64,000 bases of DNA from Methylosinus sp. H3A (GCF_015709455.1 NZ_JADNQW010000002.1:81955-145954), one strand, 5' to 3'. Positions 1-8,518 are shown, counted from the stretch's first letter. Notes: generated from the sequence alone by a model not told the origin. A program made the numbers and translations.

Positions 1-820
1 GCTCGACGCCGTCGCGAAGATAGATGGCCTCCTGGCGGTAGAGCGGCAGCCCATCGGCGTATTTCGACACCGCGACTTGCGCGAGCAGCGCTTCCGTCGG
101 CAGGCCGACTTCCACAATGTGCTCGGGCGCCGGCGCTTGCAGGATCGAGGCTGGGTCCTTGTAGGAGTATTTCGGCCGGATCGTCACGATCAGCCGGAAG
201 CGCGCGCGCACGACATCGAGCCTGACGCTCTCCTCCCGCCCGATCTCGACCCGCTCCTTGCCTTGGAGCTCCTCGGGGATCTCTGGCTCCAGGATTTCCT
301 CGACCCGCTCCAGATGCGAGGGAAACCGCGGCTTGTCGCGAGGCGCCTTGCGCGGCTTGGAAGCCGCCTTCGCCGCCAAACGCGCGTCGATTGCCGCGAG
401 GCCGGTTTCGAGTTCCTCGAACACGAAGCTCTGTTGCTCGGCGTCGTCGGCGCCGAGCTTTTCGGAACGTTTCCCGAAGCGGTCGCGATGAAGCGTCTTG
501 ATGATCGAGGTCAGCCGATCGATCTCAGCTTTCGCCGCCGCATTAGTTTGCGTGAGATCCTCGACCTTCCGCACGAGCTCGTGCGTCGGCGTGCGCACGT
601 CCGTTCCGGCGTCATGAAGCACGAGGTCTTCGATCTGCACGAATTCGCCCGCGCGCCACAAGGCGGCGCAGGCGTCGTGGAAATGCGCGCGAAGAACGAA
701 GGCTTCGGCGACGGGACTGGAGCGAAGCCGCTCGTCGAGACGCGCGAGAGCGTCCGACGCGCTCTCGAAAGGCGCTTGCAGGCGCTCGAATGAGACCGAG
801 CCGGGACGATCTAATCCCAT
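1..820 (-). pseudogene. Chimeric ORF: RHE_PE00001-type N-terminus joined to IS66 transposase (TnpC), truncated by window edge
   Basis: The minus strand is open from an ATG at 820 (alternative ATG at 835) to the left edge of the window. Its first 90 or so residues (LARLDERLRSSPVAEAF, DACAALWRAGEFV, EDLVLHDAG, VRTPTHELV) match my memory of the RHE_PE00001/DUF1612 family N-terminus. From about position 550 leftwards the frame continues without a stop into an IS66 TnpC: a coiled coil, then RDRFGKRSEKL, then VEVGLPTEALLAQVAVSKYADGLPLYR with its typical transposase core spacing. TnpC normally follows TnpA and TnpB inside its own element, and neither is seen upstream here. The join is therefore most likely a deletion or recombination product. 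Whether a functional transposase is made cannot be judged because the C-terminus is outside the window. Confidence 0.75.
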
Positions 821-1160
821 TTTAATTCCATGCATATCAATATCATTATCAACTTAGTTATAATTTAGCTTGAGTGATAGAAGATGCTTTTTTATCTTTC
901 GCCGACAGGATCGAAATGCGTCGCCACGGCTGGCCGAGAGCAAGCCTCGGGACGGCTCCGAAGGCGCGTTTTCGGCCCGCAAATCGACGAAAATGGGCTG
1001 TTTTTCGGGCCTTTCTCCTGCTCACCACTATGTCGCGGCGGGGAACTTCGGCCATCGGATGCGTTTTTAAACGACCGTTTATTGATATTAATCTAAATCG
1101 CAATTTCGATTTTAAGCAGCCCATTGATAACATCACAGGCGATATGATACGCTTACGGCA
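821..1160. other. Intergenic stretch, AT-rich, probable promoter region of the PIN/RHH operon
   Basis: No convincing gene is present. A 96-codon plus-strand frame (874-1164) has no recognisable motif and overlaps the start of the PIN gene. The last 100 bases are AT-rich and include TTGATA near 1124, followed by a TACGCT-like hexamer, which could serve the downstream toxin-antitoxin operon. The promoter call is weak. Confidence 0.3.
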
Positions 1161-1583
1161 ATGAGATTGGTTCTGGATACGAACTCCCTGATCGCAGCGC
1201 TCCGAAGCCCAGGCGGAGCCTCCGCCGAGCTTCTCAAGCTTGTGCGTCGAGGGCAGGCCCAGCTTTTGGCCAGCGCCGCCCTCGCAATCGAATATGAGGC
1301 CGTGTGTCTGCGCGACGAACACCGAAAAGCGGCCGGCCTGTCGACGAAAGAGGTCGGTCAGTTTCTCGACGCGATCATCGATCTGATCGAACCGATCGAA
1401 ATCTGGTTCCTTTGGCGGCCGCAATTGCGCGATCCGGGCGACGAGTTCGTGCTCGAGGCGGCTGTGAATGGGCGGGCCTCGACGATCGTCACGTTCAATT
1501 CGCGTGACTTCGGACTTGTGCGAGAGCGCTTTGGGATCGAGGTTCTCACGCCGAGAGATACGCTGATAAGGATAGTGCAATGA
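1161..1583 (+). CDS. PIN-domain toxin (putative toxin component, PIN family, COG1569-like)
   Basis: This is a 140-residue protein. It begins with the PIN signature LVLDTNSLIAAL, which carries the first acidic residue, and has conserved blocks around SAALAIEYEAVC, LWRPQLRDPGDEFVLEAA and IVTFNSRDF that supply the other acidic residues of the nuclease site. PIN toxins of this family are metal-dependent RNases. The stop codon overlaps the start of the next gene by four bases (ATGA at 1580-1583), so the two are co-translated. The toxin-first order is less common than antitoxin-first but is usual for this subgroup. It neighbours the recombinase and repABC, consistent with a plasmid-stabilising role. 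Confidence 0.85.
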   Translation: MRLVLDTNSLIAALRSPGGASAELLKLVRRGQAQLLASAALAIEYEAVCLRDEHRKAAGLSTKEVGQFLDAIIDLIEPIEIWFLWRPQLRDPGDEFVLEAAVNGRASTIVTFNSRDFGLVRERFGIEVLTPRDTLIRIVQ

Positions 1584-1855
1584 AAACCAAAACAGCCGCT
1601 TACGCGCTTCGGCTCCCCGCTTCGATGAAGGCGGAAGCCGAAAAGATTGCCGCCGAGGATGGCACGAGCCTCAACCAGTTCGTCGCTTCGGCGGTGGCTG
1701 AAAAGGTCTCGGCGTTGCGCACGGCTCGCTATTTCGCGGAAAAGAAAGGCCGGACCGATTGGAGCGCCTTCGACCAGATCATGCGCCGCGAGGGTGGCGA
1801 GCCGCCGGTCGCGGACGACGAAATTCCTGAAGCCTATCGAACGGCTCGCAAATAG
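1580..1855 (+). CDS. Ribbon-helix-helix type antitoxin partner of the PIN toxin
   Basis: This 91-residue protein starts with a short beta strand (AAYALRLPASMKAEAEKIA) and a helical pair (GTSLNQFVASAVAEKV), which is the ribbon-helix-helix layout of DNA-binding antitoxins. The acidic C-terminal half, ending PPVADDEIPEAY, is suited to covering a nuclease active site. It overlaps the toxin by four bases. Family knowledge implies that it binds the toxin and represses the operon promoter; no operator was pinned down. No alternative function fits as well. Confidence 0.8.
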   Translation: MKTKTAAYALRLPASMKAEAEKIAAEDGTSLNQFVASAVAEKVSALRTARYFAEKKGRTDWSAFDQIMRREGGEPPVADDEIPEAYRTARK

Positions 1856-1883
1856 TCCGTCGCAGATTAGGAGATTAGGGCCA

Positions 1884-2798
1884 ATGCCCCTGATCGGCTA
1901 CGCCCGCGTCTCGACCGAGGATCAGGTCACGGACGCCCAGACCGATGTGCTGAAGGCGGCCGGCTGCGTCGAGATTTTTCGCGAGCACATGTCGGGGGCG
2001 AAAGCCTCCCGGCCGGAACTGGCCAAGGCGCTGGCGCGGGTGCGCCGCGGCGACGTGCTGGTCGTCGCGCGGCTCGACCGTTTGGCCCGTTCGCTGTCGC
2101 ATCTCCTTTCGGTGATCGCCGAGCTCGACGCCAAAGGCGCGCATTTCAAATCGCTCGCCGATCCGATCGACACGACGACGCCGCAAGGCCGTTTCGCCTT
2201 GCAGGTTCTGGGCGCCGTGGCGGAATTGGAGCGCGCCCTGATCCAGGAGCGCACCAAAGACGGCTTGCGCGCCGCCAAAAAGCGCGGCCGCATCGGCGGC
2301 AATCCAAAACTGCGCGCCGGCGACCGCGACGCCATCCAGCGTATCGTCGACATCAAGGCGGCAAACTATTTCGAGCGCGTCAATCGAACGGCCGAACATT
2401 GGCTGCCGATCGTCCGGCAAATGCGCCCGGATCACCGCTGGCAGGATGTCGTGCGCGTGCTCAACGCCAAGCGCGATAGCGTCAGCGGCGTTCCCCTGCC
2501 CCAATGGACCGTCGAGCGTCTGAAGCGCGCAGTCAAATGCTTCGTCGCCGAGGGTTTGATCGAGCCGAGACTCCTCCTTCAAGCCGCCAGCCGAAAAGTC
2601 AGCAGCGAACGCCTTGTCACGCTGGTCGCCGGGATCAAACGGGCCAATCCCGATCTGACGCTCGCGCAAATCGGCGCGCAGCTCGAGGCCATGTATGAGC
2701 GCACGCCGCGCGGCGGAACCCGCTGGGCGCCCTCCTCCGTCAAAAGTCTGCTCGACCGCGCGGAAAAGCTCCGGTTGCTCAGCGTCGAAACACTGTGA
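1884..2798 (+). CDS. Serine recombinase (resolvase/invertase family)
   Basis: This is a 304-residue protein. The start was chosen at ATG 1884 because it gives the canonical resolvase N-terminus MPLIGYARVSTEDQ, with the nucleophile Ser10, preceded by a GGAGATTAGGG ribosome-binding region. Further resolvase blocks are visible: FREHMSGAKASRPELAKAL, LVVARLDRLARSLSHLL and GRFALQVLGAVAELERALIQERT. The C-terminal half is longer than in Tn3 resolvases (about 185 residues in all) and carries an extra helical region of unclear role. Near repABC it probably resolves multimers or belongs to a transposon remnant. Confidence 0.9.
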   Translation: MPLIGYARVSTEDQVTDAQTDVLKAAGCVEIFREHMSGAKASRPELAKALARVRRGDVLVVARLDRLARSLSHLLSVIAELDAKGAHFKSLADPIDTTTPQGRFALQVLGAVAELERALIQERTKDGLRAAKKRGRIGGNPKLRAGDRDAIQRIVDIKAANYFERVNRTAEHWLPIVRQMRPDHRWQDVVRVLNAKRDSVSGVPLPQWTVERLKRAVKCFVAEGLIEPRLLLQAASRKVSSERLVTLVAGIKRANPDLTLAQIGAQLEAMYERTPRGGTRWAPSSVKSLLDRAEKLRLLSVETL

Positions 2799-2839
2799 CC
2801 GAGCGGATTACCGAGGCGCGTCCGAAAACACACCTCGCG

Positions 2840-4174
2840 TCACCCCGTCCTCTTGCGCTCTCGCGCCGCCTTCCCAGCCTTGCCGCGCAACAGGGCCATC
2901 AGCACGGGCCCGAGCGAGAACTCCCCTGCCCTCGCCTTTTCGGTCAGAACGCGAAGATAACCGCCGGCGCTTTTGATTTCCTCGCCGCGTTGCAGGATCG
3001 CGGCGATGACAATCGAGGCGTCATGCTCGCCCAAGACGTCCAAGGCTTGCGACCAGGCGTCCGGCGAAACGCCGAGCGCCGAGCGCACTGTCGCCGCCGC
3101 CGCAGCCAAGTCTCGCCACGACGAAACCTCGCCGCTCGGGCCGTAATCGACGATGTCCGGACACGCCTCCAACACCATACCCAGCGGATAGGCTCGAAGC
3201 GCGGGCTTGGGATGGGTAACCCGAGAGCGATCCGAAGATGCTTCCGGCTCTCGCTCGATCGGCCACCTGGCCTGTTCGAGATTTGGCTCGGACGGATCGG
3301 CCCTGCCTTTTTGAAGGCTAGATTCAAGATCAGAAGAGTTTGTGGTTTGATTCTGTATGTGGCGCTCAGTTTGAGACTCATTGCCGCTCATATTTCGAGC
3401 TTTTATGTGCGTTTCCAGCAGCTTGTGGATTTCAGCCGCAAGCGCGGCAAGTTCGTCGGCCAAAGCCTCCAAATCGACGCGGGAAAGCCCACGTCCATAG
3501 CTCCCCGAAAGCGTCGCATAGCGCTGATGCGCGCCCTCCCAGTCGCCCGAAACGCCCTCCTCCAATCCGGTCTCGATCATTTTGACGATGTCTCGCCGGG
3601 TGATGGTGATCTTTTCTCGCAGCAGCGTGATCGCGCGGTTCTCGGCCCGCACCTCCTCGGCGAGGTTCTCGATTTCGCTCGAACGCGCCACGAGCGGCGC
3701 GAGGTCGAAGCCGAAAGCATCCTCTATGGCTCCGCCCTGCCCTTTTCTGGCGAAGCGTTTGCCGTTCGGAGAATCGCGGCGGATGATCAGTCCGGCGTCG
3801 ACCAGGCAGGCGAGATGCCGCCGCAACGTCGCCGGCGCCATGCCATGAGCGCGGATCGAGAGTTCCTTGTTCGAGGGAAACACGACGATGCCGGCGCCGG
3901 CTCCGGCCCCCGGCTCGCACCGCGCGTCATTCCCTGGCAATGAGAGCGCTGTCTCCTGGTGGAAGCTCAGCAACGCGTGCAATACGGATAGCGCACGCTC
4001 GGTGACGCCGAGCGGCTCCTTGGCTTCGGTGAGCGCGCGAAATAGCCGCCATTTATGCACGACGGTTTCGGATGCTCCCGGCTTGGCGGCGAAATTTTCG
4101 GTCGCGGTCTGGCTCGCCACCATGGCGAGCGATAGCGACCGCCGCCCGAAGGGCGTCGTTGGACGTGTCTGCAT
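2840..4174 (-). CDS. repC: RepC, replication initiator of a repABC replicon
   Basis: This is a 444-residue protein with the typical RepC beginning, MQTRPTTPFGRRSLSLAMV. It continues with the winged-helix blocks VTERALSVLHALLSFH, FPSNKELSIRAHGMAPATLRRHL and LVDAGLIIRRDSPNGKRFARK. The conserved C-terminal part contains ALGVSPDAWSQALDVLG and SAGGYLRVLTEKARAGEFS. RepC binds the origin located inside its own gene and limits copy number together with the ctRNA upstream. It is the last gene of the minus-strand repA-repB-repC operon. Length and motifs are normal and no damage is seen. Confidence 0.95.
   Translation of the reverse strand: MQTRPTTPFGRRSLSLAMVASQTATENFAAKPGASETVVHKWRLFRALTEAKEPLGVTERALSVLHALLSFHQETALSLPGNDARCEPGAGAGAGIVVFPSNKELSIRAHGMAPATLRRHLACLVDAGLIIRRDSPNGKRFARKGQGGAIEDAFGFDLAPLVARSSEIENLAEEVRAENRAITLLREKITITRRDIVKMIETGLEEGVSGDWEGAHQRYATLSGSYGRGLSRVDLEALADELAALAAEIHKLLETHIKARNMSGNESQTERHIQNQTTNSSDLESSLQKGRADPSEPNLEQARWPIEREPEASSDRSRVTHPKPALRAYPLGMVLEACPDIVDYGPSGEVSSWRDLAAAAATVRSALGVSPDAWSQALDVLGEHDASIVIAAILQRGEEIKSAGGYLRVLTEKARAGEFSLGPVLMALLRGKAGKAARERKRTG
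3300..3420. other. Putative origin region (oriV) inside repC, AT-richer tract
   Basis: In characterised repABC plasmids the origin lies in the central part of repC. Here the only clearly AT-enriched stretch within repC is about 3310-3410, corresponding to the linker between the winged-helix and C-terminal parts. The location is inferred from the family, with base composition as the only local support. Confidence 0.4.
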
Positions 4175-4254
4175 GTTCCTTTGCCTCGTTCAGGCAAAAG
4201 AAATCCGCTCACCAAAACGGCGCCGACTCTTGACAGCGATTCGCGGAAGTGGGA

Positions 4255-4320
4255 TTCTCTTAGGTGCGAACTTTGAGAAGGGCTTCCGGGGCGTTACGTT
4301 TCGGGGGCCTTTTTCTTTTG
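4255..4320 (+). ncRNA. Countertranscribed RNA (ctRNA, incompatibility RNA) between repB and repC
   Basis: The repB-repC gap (4175-4324) carries signals on the opposite strand to the genes. There is TTGACA at 4230-4235, with a weak GATTCT -10 candidate 17 bases later, followed by about 55 bases ending in a hairpin and T-tract. This is the position, orientation and size of the repABC ctRNA, which represses repC expression and sets incompatibility. The 5' end is estimated. Confidence 0.7.
4281..4319 (+). terminator. Intrinsic terminator of the ctRNA
   Basis: Arms 4281-4290 (GGCTTCCGGG) and 4300-4309 (TTCGGGGGCC) can form a 10-bp stem with several G-U pairs and a 9-nt loop. A T-rich run at 4310-4319 follows. 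In the repC mRNA sense the same inverted repeat can form the attenuator-like hairpin known in this family. Confidence 0.75.
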
Positions 4321-4324
4321 CGGG

Positions 4325-5317
4325 TCAATCTCCATTATTGCCGATTGTCTTTTCCTGCCTAAACGCCTGATACAGGTCGGCTAGTCGTTCCGACAGATAT
4401 TCTCCGAACGCTTTTGCGTCAGGGCCTTTCGCTTTTAGCGACACCGTATACCGCTTACCTTCGGCCTTCATTTCAGCGGCCAACAATCCATCTTCGGACG
4501 CCCACTGCAACTGATGTCCGTTTCTACCGCGGTTCATCGACTTTTTAGATTTGAGCCGAGCCACAATGGCGTTGAATCGCTCATCGCTGGAAAGGCCAGA
4601 AAAGCTAGCGTCCTCGATTGCTGTCAACGCGCCATCGATCGCACCGGGCCTTTCGAGAAGCGCCTTGAGTTCATACCAACGATCCCGTCCGACCCCCTTT
4701 GCCGGCCCAATCGCGTCCAGGACTCGCTGGGGCAAGCTCGCAACCGAAAGCATTTTCGAGAGCGTGCTTCGATCGATTGCAAGAGCCGCGAGGATCGTCG
4801 AGCTGTCTTCGTCATAACGCAGCTGCGAGAGCTTTGCGGCGAAGAGCGATTTCTCGATGAAGGACAGGTTTGCTCTGGCTGAATTTTCCTGCCCTTGCGC
4901 GACGACGTGTTCCCGATCCCCGAGGTCTTTGACTACGGCGCGAACTTTTCGCTCGAGTATCTTTGCTGCCCGCGCGCGTCTATGGCCGAATACGATCATG
5001 TAGCGACCAGCCTTAGAAGGATTTGGTCGAACTAGGATCGGAGAATCCTGCCCGCGATCACGAATAGCCGCCAGAAGCTCATCGAACTCTCGATCATCCT
5101 CGGCGAGACGATCACGAACAAACGAAACATCGACGACGTCGGGGTCGAGCTCGACGACCGTCTCGCCTTCCATGAGCTTGTCCGCTCGGGCGGCCAACTC
5201 GTCGATCGAGCTCAAAATCGAACGAGATGCGCCTTTCAGCGCATAATCGAGGGCAGGGGTCTTTTCTTCCACGCCACCTTGATCCATGAGGTTGGCGAAT
5301 GGGTTTTTTCGAGCCAC
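4325..5317 (-). CDS. repB: RepB, ParB-family partition protein
   Basis: This is a 330-residue protein. It opens with MARKNPFANLMD, a usual RepB beginning. It then has the ParB N-terminal nuclease-like domain, with VRDRLAEDDREFDELLAAIRDRGQDSPILVRP and the arginine-rich VFGHRRARAAKIL, and a helix-turn-helix region around IEKSLFAAKLSQ and ILAALAIDRSTLSKMLSV. It should bind the parS-like sites at 5372 and 6762 and partition the replicon with RepA. Seventy-one bases containing one parS-like site separate it from repA. Length is normal for the family. Confidence 0.95.
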   Translation of the reverse strand: MARKNPFANLMDQGGVEEKTPALDYALKGASRSILSSIDELAARADKLMEGETVVELDPDVVDVSFVRDRLAEDDREFDELLAAIRDRGQDSPILVRPNPSKAGRYMIVFGHRRARAAKILERKVRAVVKDLGDREHVVAQGQENSARANLSFIEKSLFAAKLSQLRYDEDSSTILAALAIDRSTLSKMLSVASLPQRVLDAIGPAKGVGRDRWYELKALLERPGAIDGALTAIEDASFSGLSSDERFNAIVARLKSKKSMNRGRNGHQLQWASEDGLLAAEMKAEGKRYTVSLKAKGPDAKAFGEYLSERLADLYQAFRQEKTIGNNGD

Positions 5318-5371
5318 GATCCACCCTCCTCACTGATCTAGTTTATTGAAAACAAATCTCGTTTTCGCTGA

Positions 5372-5387
5372 TTTTACGGCCGTCAAC
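5372..5387 (-). promoter_or_regulatory. parS-like centromere site 1 (repA-repB gap)
   Basis: The minus-strand sequence GTTGACGGCCGTAAAA fits the repABC parS pattern GTTNNCNGCNGNNAAC except at the last base. It ends one base before the repA stop codon. An identical 16-mer sits upstream of repA. Confidence 0.7.
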
Positions 5388-5388
5388 A

Positions 5389-6612
5389 TCAGAGCCTCCC
5401 CCACGCTTGGTGAATGAGGCCTTGGATTTCAAAATTGACGGCGTCCATGCACTCGATCGCTCGATCGTAGGTGTCTCGGTTAAAATTCGCTCTCTCCACC
5501 TCATACAATGTCTGCTTCGTAAGCCCGGCGTCAGAGATCGCTGTCGACTTGAGCATCGGGCTTTTCAGAATCTCCTCGGCCAACATGGATTGCATGAACC
5601 CGAGCATTTGAGCTTGAGGCACATCCGTCGGCTCGTAACGCGTGATGAGGTATCGTAACCAGTCCATCTGCACGCGAGCCCCGACCTGCTTGATGGTCCG
5701 GGTGATATTGCCGAGCATGAGCAGGAATTGACTCATCGACATCAGGTCCAGCATTTGCGGATGCACGGTGATCAATACGGACGTTGCGGCGGCGAGCGCA
5801 GTCAAGGTCAGATATCCGAGCTGGGGAGGGCAGTCGATAATGACCGCGTCATACCGGTCATCCACCTCCTCCAGAGCGTTCCCGAGCCGGACGAAAAACC
5901 GCTTGCCTTCCTTCGAGCCCTGCATCGCGAGCGGCGTGGCATATTCATATTCCTGCAGCTCCAGATTGGCAGGAATAATGTCGAGAGAAGGAAAGTTCGT
6001 CGCCAAAATCACATCATGGATAGGCCTCTTGTCCTCGTCATAGCGAATGGCGTCGTAAAGTGACGGATTGCGGTCGATTTCTGGCTGGAATCCATGCAGT
6101 GCGGAAAGAGACGCCTGTGGATCCAGGTCGATGACCAGCGTCCGATGTCCGGTCAAAGCGAGATGTTGCCCGAGATGGGCGGCCGTCGTTGTCTTGCCGG
6201 ATCCGCCTTTGAAATTGACCACCGCGATAACCTGAAGCTTCTCTCCGACCTTTCGGTGTGGCACGTATTTCTTGGCGTCCGAGCGACCATTCTTGTCCAA
6301 ATATTGCCTCAGCTCGATCATTTGCTCCGCAAGATAGAACCTACGGCCGCCAGCAGCGATCGTAGGCTCCGGCCCCTTCTTCTCGAGGTGAAGCCGCTTC
6401 AGATTATTTGGACTTACCCCGAGGTAATGGGCCACCTCGGCCATCGAGAATTGACGAAGGGTCTTCTTGGCGTTGGGAGGAAACTTCTCCAGCCGGAGCT
6501 GATTGAGCTTCCGCGATATCTCGGCGCCCTGCGCGAGTATCTTATCGTCGAACTCGAATGTCGGAAGCATGCGTTTTTGCCCGGTGTCGTCAAATAGCGC
6601 CAGGAAGACCAT
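5389..6612 (-). CDS. repA: RepA, ParA-family partition ATPase
   Basis: This is a 407-residue protein. Residues 16-110 carry the RepA-specific N-terminal helix-turn-helix region (FDDKILAQGAEISRKLNQLR, then FSMAEVAHYLGVSPNNLKRL). The deviant Walker A motif KGGSGKTT is at 135-142, followed by VIDLDPQASLSALHG and the Walker B strand AVIIDCPPQLG. RepA drives partition with RepB and represses the operon promoter. It is the first gene of repABC. The start could also be the internal ATG 14 codons later (MLPTFEF), since the region between them is less conserved. Confidence 0.95.
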   Translation of the reverse strand: MVFLALFDDTGQKRMLPTFEFDDKILAQGAEISRKLNQLRLEKFPPNAKKTLRQFSMAEVAHYLGVSPNNLKRLHLEKKGPEPTIAAGGRRFYLAEQMIELRQYLDKNGRSDAKKYVPHRKVGEKLQVIAVVNFKGGSGKTTTAAHLGQHLALTGHRTLVIDLDPQASLSALHGFQPEIDRNPSLYDAIRYDEDKRPIHDVILATNFPSLDIIPANLELQEYEYATPLAMQGSKEGKRFFVRLGNALEEVDDRYDAVIIDCPPQLGYLTLTALAAATSVLITVHPQMLDLMSMSQFLLMLGNITRTIKQVGARVQMDWLRYLITRYEPTDVPQAQMLGFMQSMLAEEILKSPMLKSTAISDAGLTKQTLYEVERANFNRDTYDRAIECMDAVNFEIQGLIHQAWGRL

Positions 6613-6873
6613 TCCAGCGGATTTAGCGCCATTATGTGCGATTCTCTCAGGCTGGCAAGAACAATAGGGTTAACAGAATCCTAACGCCCTCAGAACGCTC
6701 GTGCTTACAGAACTCGATAGCGTGCGCATATCCAACTGAATTAGCGCCGCTTTATTCGACTTTTTACGGCCGTCAACGCGTCGCCAGATGGATCCCGGCG
6801 TAACGACCTCGCCCTCATATTCATAGATCAGCACTGCGCGCATTGAGCCCACTTGGCGGGCTCGAGACAGAGC
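6613..6873. promoter_or_regulatory. repABC upstream region with operon promoter and second parS-like site
   Basis: This gap lies between repA and the Fic gene, both on the minus strand. A 60-codon minus-strand frame (6670-6852) overlaps the parS-like site and is not convincing. By family knowledge the repABC promoter and RepA operator lie here. I could not assign a specific -35/-10 pair. Confidence 0.5.
6762..6777 (-). promoter_or_regulatory. parS-like centromere site 2 (upstream of repA)
   Basis: This is an identical 16-base copy of the site at 5372-5387 (GTTGACGGCCGTAAAA on the minus strand). The two copies bracket repA, and no third copy was noticed in the window. Confidence 0.7.
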
Positions 6874-8052
6874 TCATCCTCGAAGCGGAGCCGTTCCTTC
6901 GCTCAGAATGTCCAGATAAGCGCGGTAGCTGAAAACGCGCCCACGCCGACGGCCCGTGATCTCCGCGACGATACCCAGACGCCCGAGATCGGCCAGCGCC
7001 GCATTGACGGTCGGCGCACTCAACCCGGTACGCGCGACGAGGTCATTCGCGGTGACGAATGGATGCAGCTGAAGCAAGTCGTGAATGCGAAGCGAGGATC
7101 CCGTCCGATCGCTTTCGGCTGCTATCCGCCCCCGGTCGCTTGCGAAAAGACCGGCGATCCGCACAGCCGCTTCGAAGGCCTGATTCGCCGTTTCGGCAAC
7201 GCCCTCCAGAAAAAATTCGAGCCAGCTCTCCCAAGCGCCATTCTCGCGGACCTCCTGCAAAAGACGATAATAGTCCGCGCGATGCGTCTTCAGATAAAGG
7301 CTGAGATAGAGGAGGGGAGTGCGCAGCACGCCATTGGCGCAAAGGAACAGCGTCACCAGAAGGCGCCCCACGCGACCATTGCCGTCGAGAAACGGATGAA
7401 TGGTCTCGAACTGAACGTGCAGCAGACCGGCTTTGATCAGCGGCGGCAAATGCGATCGAGTTTCGTGAATGAAGCGCTCGAAGGCGTCGAGACAGTCGCC
7501 GAGCTCGCTCGGGGGCGGCGGCACGAACAGTGCGTTGCCTGGCCGCGTGCCGCCGACCCAATTTTGCGAGCGACGAAATTCACCGGGGTCTTTCGTCTCA
7601 CCACGACCGCTCTGTAGGAGGCGACCGTGGAGCTCACGAATGAGTCGAAGCGAGAGCGGGAACTCTTCGAGCCGTTCGAGCCCGTACATCATCGCATCGA
7701 CATAATTCGAGACTTCCCGGATTTCGTCGATCGGCTGACCAGACTGCGCCTCGGTCTCGAACCGAAGGAGATCGGCGAGAGTCGACTGCGTGCCCTCGAT
7801 TTGCGATGAGAGCACGGCTTCCTTTCGGACATACATATAGAGAAAAAGTTCCTGTCGCGGCAGCAGGACGGCTGCTCCATCGAGGCGGCCGAGCGCACGC
7901 TCCGCGGCGCTGAGGCGACCGAGAAGGGGCAGGAGGTCGATGTCCGGGCTCGGCGGCAGGGGAGGGGGAACGAAGGCGCGCACGATTTCGCCACCGACAG
8001 TCGCTTCCACGTAGCGACCGAGCCGGGAGTTATGGGACTTCTGAGGACTCAT
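6874..8052 (-). CDS. Fic-domain protein (adenylyltransferase-like), class II
   Basis: This is a 392-residue protein. The catalytic Fic motif HPFLDGNGRVGR is intact at residues 219-230. An N-terminal inhibitory helix of the S/TxxxEG type is visible at 82-87 (SSQIEG), which makes this a class II self-inhibited Fic. A Fic_N region precedes it (LPRQELFLYMYVRKEAVL). The C-terminus (residues 325-392) is a winged-helix-like segment, VTANDLVARTGLSAPTVNAAL. Such proteins AMPylate targets or themselves. The gene stands alone, with no separate antitoxin next to it, as expected when inhibition is built in. Confidence 0.9.
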   Translation of the reverse strand: MSPQKSHNSRLGRYVEATVGGEIVRAFVPPPLPPSPDIDLLPLLGRLSAAERALGRLDGAAVLLPRQELFLYMYVRKEAVLSSQIEGTQSTLADLLRFETEAQSGQPIDEIREVSNYVDAMMYGLERLEEFPLSLRLIRELHGRLLQSGRGETKDPGEFRRSQNWVGGTRPGNALFVPPPPSELGDCLDAFERFIHETRSHLPPLIKAGLLHVQFETIHPFLDGNGRVGRLLVTLFLCANGVLRTPLLYLSLYLKTHRADYYRLLQEVRENGAWESWLEFFLEGVAETANQAFEAAVRIAGLFASDRGRIAAESDRTGSSLRIHDLLQLHPFVTANDLVARTGLSAPTVNAALADLGRLGIVAEITGRRRGRVFSYRAYLDILSEGTAPLRG

Positions 8053-8213
8053 GGGCGCAGCATGACCCAGCCGCCTTATTTAAGCAACCAAGCGCTTTCT
8101 TAAATAGTTGACCCGAGGTTTTAAGGCGGCTTAATTTATCGGGCGTCCCGCCCAACCGCCCCCGTCACAGCTACAACGCCTCCGCGAAACTCGATTCGGA
8201 TGCAAACTCCGTC
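8053..8213. promoter_or_regulatory. Divergent intergenic region between Fic and the DUF6880/NADAR remnant
   Basis: This short AT-rich region contains the near-inverted repeat CTTTCTTAAATAG and TTTTAAGGCGGCTTAA around 8094-8138. It could hold the fic promoter and an operator bound by the winged-helix tail of Fic. The evidence is weak. Confidence 0.3.
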
Positions 8214-8518
8214 ATGGCGCCGAAAAACACGCTCAACGCTCAAAACCTCGAAGCGCTGGGCGCCGAGCGGCTCGCCGAATTGTTGATGGAGATCAGCAGT
8301 GGCGATGCCGCCATAAAGCGTCGCTTGCGGCTCGCACTCGCCGGCGCCCGCGGTCCGTCCGACGCGAAATTCGATCAGGACGACGGAGCGCGCCGGGCGC
8401 TGCTCGGCACAGGTGAGCGGCCCTTGCTCACCGCGTGCCTAAGGACAGCAAGACGATCCCCGGTGTCATCATGGCGGATATCTGGATGAGAATTCGCGCG
8501 CGCCTGCGCGGCAGATGA
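8214..8518 (+). pseudogene. Chimeric remnant: DUF6880-like N-terminus joined to NADAR C-terminus, with frameshift
   Basis: Residues 1-47 (LNAQNLEALGAERLAELLMEIS, KRRLRLALAGARG) resemble the start of DUF6880 proteins. From about 8350 the sequence switches to the end of a NADAR protein: AKFDQDDGARRALLGTGERPL corresponds to AKFEQNEAARLALLATGDRLL of the intact gene at 15865. The NADAR frame then shifts by -1 near 8432 and continues as VPKDSKTIPGVIMADIWMR to a stop at 8516-8518. Both parents are incomplete, so the locus is scored as non-functional debris. Confidence 0.7.

Noticed and set aside
974..1011. GGCCCG/CGGGCC inverted repeat as a terminator
   Set aside because: The loop of 26 bases is too long, and no proper T-tract follows.
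858..1580. A 240-codon minus-strand frame
   Set aside because: It is antisense to the PIN toxin gene, has no motif, and its composition is typical of a shadow frame.
2795..3943. A 382-codon plus-strand frame opposite repC
   Set aside because: It is a shadow of repC, which has clear family motifs on the other strand.
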